Positions 1-7,088 of a stretch of DNA of 7,340 nt are shown piece by piece; within the stretch, counting starts at the first letter, position 1, and each line of letters opens with the position of its first letter. Origin of the DNA: QALR01 sp964466625 (lineage in GTDB: Bacteria > Bacillota > Clostridia > Oscillospirales > CAG-272); NCBI GenBank assembly GCA_964466625.1, contig CAYXQF010000093.1, positions 1 to 7,340 of the forward strand, written 5' to 3'. The position numbers were made by a program, and so were the translations under genes. The notes below the pieces were generated by a model. The model was given only the letters and a program-made list of their open reading frames with translations, did no database searches and was not told the DNA's origin.

Positions 1-2
1 TA

Positions 3-521
3 TTTTGCTATACCTTTTTTTGCTCTATTGTACTTGATTTTTATTTTCAGACTTATGCACCGCATGAATTCACACATCAGCAAGGCGTTTTATAAGAGCC
101 ACACTTGTATTACAACCGAAAAATGCCGTATCCTTGTGAAGATATCGAAAGATACCGTGATTTCCACCACCTTCTCGGACATCGCGAAGCTTATGTGGGA
201 TACGAACGAATGGATATCCGTTTTTTACGCGATTATCTTATGCCTGTCGCACGATTCATTCAGCGTTATCCTGATAAAATTTTGTGGTGCGGAGAATTCG
301 GTACGATCTGCCATTGTCACATCGCATGGCGCGAAAACTGGATGCGGGATATGATCACCGTCCTGAAGGAATACGATATCCCCTATTGCGTCTGGAATTA
401 TCTCAGCACCCCCAACGACGGCAATCGTTTTAGTCTCGTGGATGATGACAACAGAAAGATATTAAGCAAAAATTTAGAGAAAATCATCAAGGGTGATATC
501 AACGAAATAGAAACGATATAA
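3..521 (+). pseudogene. GH5-family glycoside hydrolase, 3' part, interrupted by an in-frame stop
   Basis: This is the C-terminal part of a retaining GH5 (cellulase/mannanase superfamily) glycosidase, truncated by the left window edge. After an ATG at 105 the frame encodes a typical GH5 end: the beta-7 strand LWCGEFG holds the presumed nucleophile Glu (codon 294-296), and the beta-8 motif CVWNY holds the substrate-stacking Trp. The same frame upstream of 105 also reads as GH5: the segment YAPHEFTHQ (54-80) matches the usual beta-6 region HxYxPxxFTHQ, but TAA at 93-95 interrupts it. In that match the conserved His falls on a Gln codon (48-50). No good ribosome site precedes 105, and a protein starting there would lack most of the barrel, including the acid/base Glu on beta-4. 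I therefore call it a pseudogene; a sequencing error is the alternative. GH5 subfamily and substrate cannot be decided. Confidence 0.7.
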
Positions 522-524
522 CGC

Positions 525-560
525 AATGATGGCTGAACAAAACGTTCAGCCATCATTTTT
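525..560 (+). terminator. Intrinsic terminator of the GH5 gene
   Basis: A perfect 14-bp stem (525-538 paired with 544-557) encloses a five-base loop and ends in a run of five T on the plus strand. It starts four bases after the GH5 stop codon. It lies between two convergent genes. Read on the minus strand it could also stop transcription of the MATE gene, but the T-run on that side is poor. Confidence 0.88.
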
Positions 561-606
561 CATATTCAATACGACATTTGCAGACGCATAAGCATTTGTG
601 TCATTT

Positions 607-1995
607 TTAAGCAGAAGAACCGCAAGCAATTCTGCCTTTTTCCTGAAGGATCGAATTTCGTCTATATCTTGAGAAAGCAAAGGCGAAGGTTATCGACACC
701 AAGATGAGGTGGAGAATCCACGAGCAGGTAAAGCAGAAGAGAAGTGCATCTATGGTTTCATAACGCGGATAAATGAAGTTCATCCAAATGATGCGGAAAA
801 CAAGAACGGTAATGACCGATTCGATCGTCGAGAGAAAGGGGTGTCCGAACGCTTGTATTGCCGAGCCAAAGATACCATTCAAGGCGGATATCATCTGGAA
901 AGCAAGAACGTACTTTAAGCGCTTCATGCCATAGAAGATCGCAAGCTCATCACCGGGCACATAGAGAGAAAGCACCTCTTCTCCGCAGAAAAAGTAAATG
1001 ATCGGCCCCAAAGAGGCAATAGCAACGGAAAGAATCGCGCAATAAACGATCGTTTTTTCGACACGTTTTCTGTTTGCGGCACCAATATTCTGACTCATAA
1101 AGGTGATAAGTGCAACGGCAAATGCGCCGTACAAAGAAGAAGTTATTAACTCAATATTCGTTGCCGCCGATCCGCCTGCAACACATTCCGAACCGTAGGA
1201 ATTTATCGTAGAGGTTATCTGAAGGGTGGCGATCGGATACATCATATTGGTTAAAGCCGAAGGAATGGCGAAGCGAAGCATACGCGAAAGATCGGGAAAA
1301 CTGAACGAAGGCTTTTTGAAGGTGAAACGGCAATTTCCGTCCTTATGAGTAAGACGCCAAATAACGAGAAATGCGCCGATCACTTGGGAAACAACGGTCG
1401 AAATCGCAACCGCGGCAACCTTCTCGGTCATCACAATGCAAAGAATAATGTTAAGAACAACGTTCACGATGCCGGAAACGATAACATGAATCAGAGGACG
1501 GCGGCTATCTCCCTCGGCACGAATGATTGCCGCACCGAAATTATAAACGAGGATAGCAGGCGCGCCGCACATATAGATTCTGAGATAAATAACAGCCCCA
1601 TCAAAGCAATCCGCAGGACAGTCGAGAGCACGCAGAAGCGGAACGGAAACGATGTTACCAACAATAGCAACAAACACGCCGCACGCAAGCGCAAAATAGA
1701 TCGAAGTATCCACGATCTTTTTGATCCTTTCCTCATCTTTCGCACCGATCGCATACGCAAGAAAAACGCTCGTTCCGAAGGAAAGCGCAATAAAACCAGT
1801 GATCACGAGGCTTATGATATTACCGGTCGCACCGACAGAAGCAACTGCGATCGAATCCTCCATATTTCCAAGAATGATCATGTCTGCGGAATGGAAAAGA
1901 TTTTGCACGATGGTCGCTATCATAACCGGTATCGAAAAGCGAATAATCGACTTTAAGAGCGGCCCTTTGGTAATATATTCCTTGTTATCAGCCAT
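607..1995 (-). CDS. MATE-family multidrug/cation efflux protein
   Basis: A 462-residue integral membrane protein of the MATE (NorM/DinF-like) exporter family, which extrudes drugs or metabolites across the cytoplasmic membrane using a sodium or proton gradient. It shows about twelve hydrophobic segments in two six-helix halves (roughly residues 14-210 and 237-445). Family-typical stretches include KGPLLKSIIRFSIPVM at the N-terminus, QNLFHSADMIILG (about 31-43), RAEGDSRRPL after the fourth helix (about 159-168), and FMSQNIGAAN in the second half (about 299-308), the counterpart of the first-half motif FLAYAIGAKD. Length is normal for the family and the frame is intact. The ATG at 1995 is set by AAGGAGG at 2004-2010, eight bases upstream. 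The gene stands alone with its own promoter and is convergent with the GH5 remnant. Substrate cannot be predicted; the sequence does not show a DinF or NorM subtype clearly enough for a symbol. Confidence 0.93.
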   Translation of the reverse strand: MADNKEYITKGPLLKSIIRFSIPVMIATIVQNLFHSADMIILGNMEDSIAVASVGATGNIISLVITGFIALSFGTSVFLAYAIGAKDEERIKKIVDTSIYFALACGVFVAIVGNIVSVPLLRALDCPADCFDGAVIYLRIYMCGAPAILVYNFGAAIIRAEGDSRRPLIHVIVSGIVNVVLNIILCIVMTEKVAAVAISTVVSQVIGAFLVIWRLTHKDGNCRFTFKKPSFSFPDLSRMLRFAIPSALTNMMYPIATLQITSTINSYGSECVAGGSAATNIELITSSLYGAFAVALITFMSQNIGAANRKRVEKTIVYCAILSVAIASLGPIIYFFCGEEVLSLYVPGDELAIFYGMKRLKYVLAFQMISALNGIFGSAIQAFGHPFLSTIESVITVLVFRIIWMNFIYPRYETIDALLFCFTCSWILHLILVSITFAFAFSRYRRNSILQEKGRIACGSSA

Positions 1996-2031
1996 CTGAA
2001 ATTCCTCCTTTTTCTATGATTCCCCAAAAAT

Positions 2032-2059
2032 ATTATAGACCTTAAACCCGAAAAGTCAA
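2032..2059 (-). promoter_or_regulatory. Sigma-A-type promoter of the MATE gene
   Basis: On the minus strand, TTGACT (2054-2059) and a perfect TATAAT (2032-2037) are separated by 16 bases. Transcription would begin near 2025, giving a leader of about 30 bases that contains the AAGGAGG ribosome site. It sits between the MATE start and the terminator of the upstream operon, so the exporter is probably its own transcription unit. Confidence 0.8.
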
Positions 2060-2073
2060 TAGATTTCATGCAG

Positions 2074-2118
2074 AAAAGGTGCAAGTCCATTGGAAAAGAA
2101 AATGTTCTTGCACCTTTT
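2074..2118 (-). terminator. Intrinsic terminator of the DUF1538-PII operon
   Basis: A perfect 12-bp stem (2074-2085 with 2107-2118) with a 21-base loop ends in four T on the minus strand. The loop may hold a short secondary pairing (2088-2091 with 2101-2104). It lies 40 bases after the stop of the last PII-like gene and just upstream of the MATE promoter, closing the operon. The short T-run and large loop make it weaker than the other terminators here. Confidence 0.7.
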
Positions 2119-2158
2119 GGGTTCATTTTATGATGGCGTCAGAAACCGCGCTGTCGCT

Positions 2159-2482
2159 TCATTCTTCAAACTTCTGCTCGTGGAGCGTCAGCGTGGACAT
2201 CTCAACGGGAAGGAAGAAGCAAAGTCCGTGTGCGGGGGTGCCGACACCCATTTTTTCCTTAATTTTATCCTTGATCTTCATCGCAACGTCTTTCTCAACG
2301 ATCGTCAGCACGATCTCTTTTTCCGTGTCGATGGAGATACCAAGAATCGTCTTGGGTTTGGCAACGGAGCCTCTGGCATTGATGATGGTCGCACCCGTTG
2401 AGCCAAGTGAGCGCGCAAGCTCCACAACCTCAGCGGAAAAGCCGGCATTGACAATAATATATAAAGCCTTTAAGTCTTTCAT
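2159..2482 (-). CDS. PII-like signalling protein, second copy (operon gene 3)
   Basis: A 107-residue soluble protein with the PII (GlnB/GlnK-like, ferredoxin-like) fold. The order is strand LKALYIIVNAG (4-14), helix about 16-27, strand ATIINARGS (31-39), a T-loop equivalent (about 40-55), strand IVLTIVEKD (57-65), helix 66-78, then the closing segment HGLCFFLPVE (85-94). PII proteins are trimers that bind nucleotides and control enzymes or membrane transporters. This one lacks the T-loop tyrosine that is uridylylated in GlnB and lacks a GDGK-type B-loop, carrying GVGTPAHG instead, so classical nitrogen control is unlikely. The ATG at 2482 is set by AGGGAG at 2490-2495. It begins 15 bases after the first PII-like gene and shares only short motifs with it (RGS, and G-aromatic-VE near the end). 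Its place after a DUF1538 transporter suggests it regulates that transporter; this is inference. Confidence 0.82.
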   Translation of the reverse strand: MKDLKALYIIVNAGFSAEVVELARSLGSTGATIINARGSVAKPKTILGISIDTEKEIVLTIVEKDVAMKIKDKIKEKMGVGTPAHGLCFFLPVEMSTLTLHEQKFEE

Positions 2483-2497
2483 ATGAAATCTCCCTTC

Positions 2498-2815
2498 TTA
2501 AAATGACAGTCCTTCAACCGAAATGCTATATGCGATCCCGGTGTTGGGCTTTTTGAAATTATAATCATGATACAGGATATTTATCAGTTCTTTTGCATTT
2601 TCGTTTTTGAGCAAGCAGGTGATTAGAACCTTTCCTTGCTCTGATTCAAAGCCAAATGCTGCCGCGATCGCACTCGGATTCATCGAGCCGCGTCCGTAAA
2701 CGACGTCGATAACGTGTGCATCATGATCGGCGAGGAGAGATAAAAATTTATTCTTTTTCTTTTGCTCGGCAATGATCACAAAATATTGCAAGCCAATATT
2801 GGGACTATCGTTCAT
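2498..2815 (-). CDS. PII-like signalling protein, first copy (operon gene 2)
   Basis: A 105-residue protein with a PII-like fold: strand LQYFVIIAE (9-17), helix 18-31, strand HVIDVVYGRGSM (34-45), an Ala-rich T-loop equivalent (46-60), strand KVLITCLLK (62-70), helix 71-86, and the C-terminal strand TGIAYSISVE (92-101). It matches the group annotated as P-II family nitrogen regulators next to DUF1538 proteins, but it has no T-loop tyrosine of the GlnB kind and no canonical GDGK loop (KKPNTG stands there). Its ATG (2813-2815) directly abuts the TAA of the DUF1538 gene with no gap, and a GAGG ribosome site lies inside the end of that gene. Translational coupling, and hence matched amounts of transporter and regulator, is likely. 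It is clearly diverged from the downstream PII-like protein, so the pair might form separate or mixed trimers; nothing in the sequence decides this. Confidence 0.8.
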   Translation of the reverse strand: MNDSPNIGLQYFVIIAEQKKKNKFLSLLADHDAHVIDVVYGRGSMNPSAIAAAFGFESEQGKVLITCLLKNENAKELINILYHDYNFKKPNTGIAYSISVEGLSF

Positions 2816-4393
2816 TTACACGTCCTCGCTTTCATTTGTAGTGTTTTCGTTATCAGATTCCTCAACGAAACATTTCAGATCCTCAAAGGATTCTTTTTCT
2901 GCCGCTTTTTCACGTTTGAGACGGATATTATAGATGATACCGAGCGCCTGAATAGCGATCAGAGGAGTAACAGAGATAAAGGAGATGATGCCAAATCCGT
3001 TCGTCAAGATTGACATCTCACCGCCGCGAGCCTTTGCGACAGAACCTGCGATACTGAGGGTGAGAGGTGTCAAGAACGCAGAGGTCAATGCCCCGCCCGT
3101 AACGCCGCCCGAGTCGAAGGCAAGACCGACAAAGAGCTTCGGGGTGTATATCATCATAAGAATGGAAATTGCATAGAGCGGAACAAGGAACCAGAGAATA
3201 TTGATCTCTGTCAGAATCTTGAGAATGGAAAGGAGTGACGCCACACCGATGCCGAGCGCGAGCGTAAGACGAATGGTCATTTTTCGGATATGACCGTTGG
3301 TCAGCTCCTCGATCTGTTCGCCAAGCACCGTTACGGCAGGTTCGGATACCGTAATTGCGGCACCGAGAATAAAGCCCACACCCAAAAGCAACCATTTGAA
3401 CCACTCAGGGCGCGATTCTTCAAAGAACATCTGACCGATGTACTGCCCCACGAAGCCAAAGCCGAAATCAATACCCGAAAGAAATATCAAAAGTCCGAGA
3501 TAAACGGGAATAACACCGAGCATCAATGTCACAAAAGTCCTTCTCGGAAGCTTGATCATAAAGAGGAGGAAAGGAATCGAAATCAATATGATGGGGAGAA
3601 CCGCAAGCGCAACGTCGGTGATGTTGCCGAGAATGATATCGCCAAGACCGCGAGACGTTGACATATCATAAGTCTGTTCGGGAGGCAACGTGCCGTGTGT
3701 TGCCTTGATAATGATACCATAGAGAAGCACCGCGACGATCGGTCCAACCGAAGCGATACCGATGATACCGAGCGAGTCGTCGTTCGTTTTGCTCTTGGTA
3801 AAGGACGTGGAAATACCAAGCCCGAGTGCCAGAATAAAAGGAACGGAAACGTCACCTGTTGTAGCACCGCTGCCGTCAAAAGCAAGAGCGATAAACTCAT
3901 TCGGCGCGAAGATCACAAGCAGGAATACCACAGCATAAAGAGCGGCAAAAAACCACTTGATATTGATATTTTTAACGATTCGTACCAAAGCCAGCGCAAC
4001 GCCGATGCCGATACCCGTTCCTGTGATCCAGATAAAGAGGGTGCTGTTGACAAGGGGCATGATCACGCTGATCTGCTTTGCAAGGACAGATAGCGCAGGT
4101 TCAGCAACAGTTGCCAAAAGTCCGAAAACAAAGCCAAAGCTCAAGACGAACACAATCTTATTGTATTGCGCAAATGAGCCGCCGACCATTCTGCCGATCG
4201 GCAAAATGCTTGTTTCAAGACCAACCAAAAACATGGACTGACCAAGCACGACGCATATATACCCTACAATGATCTTAAGATAATCGGCAAATGCACTGAG
4301 GGGCGCTATGCACAGACACACAACAATGATGACCGCGAGCGGGAGTGACGCAAGGAAGGTTTCCTTCACTGTTTGAAAAAATTTAGTTTTCAT
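2816..4393 (-). CDS. DUF1538-family membrane transporter, two tandem DUF1538 domains
   Basis: A 525-residue polytopic membrane protein built from two homologous halves about 253 residues apart. AEPALSVLAKQI (97-108) repeats as SEPAVTVLGEQI (350-361). NINIKWF (142-148) repeats as EINILWF (396-402). FIALAFDGSGATTG (167-180) repeats as FVGLAFDSGGVTGG (421-434). These are hallmarks of DUF1538. The repeated SEPA/AEPA and AFDxGG motifs carry acidic and glycine residues inside hydrophobic regions, as expected of a transport path. The C-terminal 30 residues are polar and acidic. I recall a report that a DUF1538 pair from a halophile acts as a cation/proton antiporter; I cannot verify it, and the substrate here is unknown. 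The ATG at 4393 follows AAAGAGGG at 4398-4405. It is the first gene of an operon with two PII-like genes, which points to post-translational control of transport. Confidence 0.88.
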   Translation of the reverse strand: MKTKFFQTVKETFLASLPLAVIIVVCLCIAPLSAFADYLKIIVGYICVVLGQSMFLVGLETSILPIGRMVGGSFAQYNKIVFVLSFGFVFGLLATVAEPALSVLAKQISVIMPLVNSTLFIWITGTGIGIGVALALVRIVKNINIKWFFAALYAVVFLLVIFAPNEFIALAFDGSGATTGDVSVPFILALGLGISTSFTKSKTNDDSLGIIGIASVGPIVAVLLYGIIIKATHGTLPPEQTYDMSTSRGLGDIILGNITDVALAVLPIILISIPFLLFMIKLPRRTFVTLMLGVIPVYLGLLIFLSGIDFGFGFVGQYIGQMFFEESRPEWFKWLLLGVGFILGAAITVSEPAVTVLGEQIEELTNGHIRKMTIRLTLALGIGVASLLSILKILTEINILWFLVPLYAISILMMIYTPKLFVGLAFDSGGVTGGALTSAFLTPLTLSIAGSVAKARGGEMSILTNGFGIISFISVTPLIAIQALGIIYNIRLKREKAAEKESFEDLKCFVEESDNENTTNESEDV

Positions 4394-4448
4394 GATACCC
4401 TCTTTCTTTTTTGTAATATTTTAAAAAAATCAGACGAATATTGAATAT

Positions 4449-4478
4449 ATTGTACCATAATGCAAACATAAATGTCAA
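4449..4478 (-). promoter_or_regulatory. Promoter of the DUF1538-PII operon
   Basis: On the minus strand a perfect TTGACA (4473-4478) and TACAAT (4449-4454) are separated by 18 bases, and TGG just before the -10 gives an extended -10. Transcription would start near 4442, leaving a leader of about 48 bases. The leader is A/T-rich and shows no obvious riboswitch fold. Confidence 0.75.
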
Positions 4479-4526
4479 TGGTTTCCGTTTGTTATTTGCG
4501 ATATTAAGCAATAACTGCATAAATGC

Positions 4527-4559
4527 AAAATCCGTTTGAGTGTGACCAAACGGATTTTT
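4527..4559 (+). terminator. Orphan terminator-like hairpin in the divergent intergenic region
   Basis: A perfect 12-bp stem (4527-4538 with 4547-4558) with an eight-base loop is followed by T-rich sequence (five T, C, four T) on the plus strand. On the minus strand it is followed by TTTTGCATTT, so it could act both ways. No gene ends at it on either strand. It may insulate the two divergent promoters, stop antisense transcripts, or end an unrecognised small RNA. Confidence 0.6.
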
Positions 4560-4704
4560 CTTTTGTTGTTGAAACAGTATCTGTGTTTGAAGCGGCAGAA
4601 TTTGACTGTTTAAGATATCCTTTTTCGCAGGTTTTCTGTTTCCCCCATGACTTCAATATTTTGTAACCGTTTTGCATATAATTCCGGCGTATCTATCCGA
4701 AATG

Positions 4705-4733
4705 TTGACTTTTCCAAGAAAAGATGGTATCAT
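4705..4733 (+). promoter_or_regulatory. Promoter of the alpha-galactosidase gene
   Basis: TTGACT (4705-4710) and TATCAT (4728-4733) stand 17 bases apart, with TGG before the -10 (extended -10). Transcription should start near 4740, giving a leader of about 26 bases. The upstream in-frame ATG at 4724 overlaps the promoter's spacer and would lie before the transcript start, which argues that it is not the translation start. Confidence 0.75.
4709..4723 (+). promoter_or_regulatory. Candidate operator: perfect dyad between -35 and -10
   Basis: CTTTTC (4709-4714) and GAAAAG (4718-4723) form a perfect inverted repeat with a three-base centre. It fills most of the spacer of the alpha-galactosidase promoter and overlaps the end of the -35. 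A repressor bound there would block RNA polymerase, and sugar-responsive control would suit the gene. No regulator gene is visible in the window, so this is a position-based inference. Confidence 0.4.
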
Positions 4734-4754
4734 TTAGCCAAGAAAAATCTTCAC

Positions 4755-4760
4755 GGAGGA
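4755..4760 (+). promoter_or_regulatory. Ribosome binding site that fixes the alpha-galactosidase start
   Basis: GGAGGA ends five bases before ATG 4766. The in-frame ATG 42 bases upstream has no such site and falls inside the promoter, so 4766 is the preferred start. Confidence 0.85.
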
Positions 4761-4765
4761 CGATT

Positions 4766-6979
4766 ATGGCTATTTATTTCAATCCCGAAACCAAGTCCTT
4801 TTACTTGGAAGGAAAAAATATTTCCTATGTTTTCGGCATAAACAGAACGGGTTTTCCCGAGCATTATTATTTCGGCACGCGCATCGGGCGTGATGATCTT
4901 ACCTACACATATGAGGCAAACATAGGTGATTCCGCAGAAGCGGCGATCCCCGGCAAGGTGCATGCAGGCGGTCTCTCCTACAACGTATACAGAAGTGAAT
5001 TTTCTTTTTACGGCAATGGTGAATTCCGAGAATGCTCGCTCCAGTTCCTGCAAAAGAACGGTAGCAGATTGAACGAATTTCTCTATGAAACGCACGAGAT
5101 TCTCGCGGCAAAGCCCGCTCTTGCAGGTATGCCCTCCATGCGTGGCGGTGAGACGCTGAAGCTCACGCTAAAGGACAAGCTTTCCGAAATGCGCGTTCAT
5201 CTTTTCTACACGGTGTACGACGATGTATCCGTGATCTGTCGCCATATGGAAGTTGAAAACCGTACAGACGAGGACGTGAAAATTCTCCGCGCATACAGCT
5301 TTGTACTCGATGTTGTCGGCTCCGATTATGATCTGCTTACAATAGAAAACGCTTGGGCGCGTGAAGGCAAGCCCGAACGCACACCGCTTCCTCACGGCAT
5401 CGTTTGTGTAGACGAAAAATCCGCATCTTCCACACGCCGCCACAGCCCGGTGATGGCACTGATCAGCAAAAACACAACAGAGGAAATGGGTAGCGCACTC
5501 GGCGTGAATCTTATTTACTCCGCCTCCTATGCGCTGAAAGCGGAGGTCGGCACAAAGGGCTACACACGCCTTACCGGCGGTATCAACGATTTCGATTTTA
5601 CGTGGGAGCTTGCTGCAGGTGAAACGTTTGCCACACCCGAAGCCGTATTGGCATACTCTGCCGAGGGCATTGGCGGTATGTCGCGTGAATATCATGATGC
5701 TTACAGAAAATATCTGATCAACGAGCGCTTTGTAAATATTCCTCACCCCCTCGTGATCAATAGCTGGGAGGCAGTCTACTTCGGCTGCACCCCTGATCGC
5801 TTGATCCCTATCATTGATACGGTCCGCGGCACGGGCATTGATACCTTCGTGCTGGATGACGGCTGGTTCGGATCGCGCAGAAATGACAAAGCAGGTCTCG
5901 GAGACTGGACGGTAAGTCCCGAAGTATTCCCTGACGGTCTTACACCCGTTATCGATTATGTTCATGGCGCAGGCATGAAATTCGGCATTTGGTTCGAACC
6001 TGAAATGGTCAATCCCGACAGCGATCTTTACCGCGCACACCCCGATTGGGCGATCTCTGTTCCGGGCTCTGATCCTTGTGTTTCTCGCCGCCAGCTTGTG
6101 CTGGACATTACACGTGCCGATGTGCGTGATTATATTGTGGAGTCGGTTTCCAAAATTCTCCGCGAAAATGCGATCGACTATGTGAAGTGGGATTTCAACC
6201 GCGCACTTACGGAAAACTTCTCCCGTGCGCTTCCTGCCGGCAAGCAACAAGAAATGCATCATCGTTACGCTCTCGGACTTTACGACCTTTGTGAACGTCT
6301 TGTGAACGGATTCCCACATATATTCTTTGAGGGTTGCGCCGGCGGTGGCGGACGCTTTGACCCCGCGATCCTCTACTATTTCCCTCAGATATGGGCAAGT
6401 GACGATACCGATGCTTATATGCGCACCCAGATACAATACGGTACCTCGCTCTTCTATCCGCTCTCGTCTATTTCCTGCCATGCCTCCATTTGTCCCAATC
6501 ATCAGACCGGAAGAACAACACCATTTACCACGCGCGCAGATATCGCACATCTCGGTGCAACGGGTTATGAGCTTGACACAACGAAGATCACACCTGAGGA
6601 GCTAGATGAGATCAAAATCCAAGTTGCAGAATACCGTGAAATGGAAGATCTCGTGCTTCACGGGGATCTCTACAGAATGGAGAATACATTCGATTCCAAT
6701 TATTTTGCTGTAACGATCGTTTCAAAAGATAAATCGAAAGCCAAGGTAACAGCCATGCGTGCGCTCCGCCGCCCCAATGACGAACACAAGCGCATCTTTC
6801 CGCGTGGACTCGATGCGAGCACCATTTACGAGGTTACGAACAAGGAATACGGACTGTGTCTACACCTTTCCGGCGCGGCAATCATGAATGTCGGTCTGGT
6901 GTTGCCTCTCAAAACAGCAGATAATAAAATGCCCGGCGACTTCCAAACGTTCGTGTTTGATATCAAGAAAGAACGCTGA
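4766..6979 (+). CDS. GH36 alpha-galactosidase
   Basis: A 737-residue alpha-galactosidase of family GH36, the long bacterial (group I) type, which removes terminal alpha-1,6-galactose from melibiose, raffinose-type sugars or galactomannan fragments. An N-terminal beta-supersandwich (about 1-325) precedes the (beta/alpha)8 barrel (about 330-640) and a C-terminal beta-sandwich. Barrel motifs are intact: NSWEA with W334, LDDGWFG with D364 and D365, WFEPEMV with W409, KWDFNR with the nucleophile D476, EGCAGGGGRFD with C524, and SDDTDA with acid/base D546. The nucleophile and acid are 70 residues apart and all these positions are offset by two from the Geobacillus AgaA numbering I remember. There is no signal peptide, so it is cytoplasmic and needs a sugar importer, which is not in the window. 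Symbols such as agaA, melA or rafA are used for this family; none can be chosen. The gene is monocistronic, with its own promoter and terminator. Confidence 0.96.
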   Translation: MAIYFNPETKSFYLEGKNISYVFGINRTGFPEHYYFGTRIGRDDLTYTYEANIGDSAEAAIPGKVHAGGLSYNVYRSEFSFYGNGEFRECSLQFLQKNGSRLNEFLYETHEILAAKPALAGMPSMRGGETLKLTLKDKLSEMRVHLFYTVYDDVSVICRHMEVENRTDEDVKILRAYSFVLDVVGSDYDLLTIENAWAREGKPERTPLPHGIVCVDEKSASSTRRHSPVMALISKNTTEEMGSALGVNLIYSASYALKAEVGTKGYTRLTGGINDFDFTWELAAGETFATPEAVLAYSAEGIGGMSREYHDAYRKYLINERFVNIPHPLVINSWEAVYFGCTPDRLIPIIDTVRGTGIDTFVLDDGWFGSRRNDKAGLGDWTVSPEVFPDGLTPVIDYVHGAGMKFGIWFEPEMVNPDSDLYRAHPDWAISVPGSDPCVSRRQLVLDITRADVRDYIVESVSKILRENAIDYVKWDFNRALTENFSRALPAGKQQEMHHRYALGLYDLCERLVNGFPHIFFEGCAGGGGRFDPAILYYFPQIWASDDTDAYMRTQIQYGTSLFYPLSSISCHASICPNHQTGRTTPFTTRADIAHLGATGYELDTTKITPEELDEIKIQVAEYREMEDLVLHGDLYRMENTFDSNYFAVTIVSKDKSKAKVTAMRALRRPNDEHKRIFPRGLDASTIYEVTNKEYGLCLHLSGAAIMNVGLVLPLKTADNKMPGDFQTFVFDIKKER

Positions 6980-7003
6980 TATATTTTCATGTAAAAACAT
7001 CAC

Positions 7004-7043
7004 AAAAAAGCCGATACGGAAATATTTCCATATCGGCTTTTTT
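7004..7043 (+). terminator. Intrinsic terminator of alpha-galactosidase, probably bidirectional
   Basis: A long stem pairs 7004-7016 with 7031-7043 (13 bp), then one C/A mismatch, then about four more pairs, with a small A/T loop. It is flanked by six A on the left and six T on the right, so it can act on both strands. It begins 24 bases after the galactosidase stop codon. Confidence 0.9.
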
Positions 7044-7088
7044 ATCGTCCTTTAGCATTTTTACCAAAATCCAAGTGTTCCGATCTCT

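Larger units (their letters stand above)
4394..4765. other. Divergent intergenic region between the DUF1538 operon and alpha-galactosidase
   Basis: This 372-base gene-free stretch holds two outward-facing promoters (4449-4478 minus, 4705-4733 plus) and a terminator-like hairpin (4527-4558). A second possible plus-strand -10, a perfect TATAAT at 4677-4682, has only a weak -35 candidate (TTCAAT, 4652-4657, 19-base spacing). The part from 4563 to 4650 shows no gene or recognisable regulatory element apart from a small ACAG-TAT-CTGT dyad near 4573-4583. Confidence 0.7.

Noticed and set aside
28..354. A 108-codon plus-strand open frame at the left end.
   Set aside because: It overlaps the GH5 frame in another phase, and only the GH5 frame gives a recognisable protein on both sides of position 95.
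561..606. A dedicated terminator for the MATE gene.
   Set aside because: No stem followed by a T-run is visible on the minus strand here; the only candidate is the shared hairpin at 525-557.
1345..1956. A 203-codon plus-strand open frame within the MATE gene region.
   Set aside because: Its product is Asn/Arg/Lys-rich with no family features and is the antisense shadow of membrane-protein codons.
4724..4765. A 14-residue N-terminal extension of alpha-galactosidase from ATG 4724.
   Set aside because: That ATG falls between the -35 and -10 boxes and has no ribosome site; ATG 4766 follows GGAGGA at the right distance.
5168..6550. A 460-codon open frame on the minus strand opposite the alpha-galactosidase gene.
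   Set aside because: It lies wholly antisense to a gene with intact GH36 motifs, has no family resemblance, and is explained by the codon bias of the real gene.
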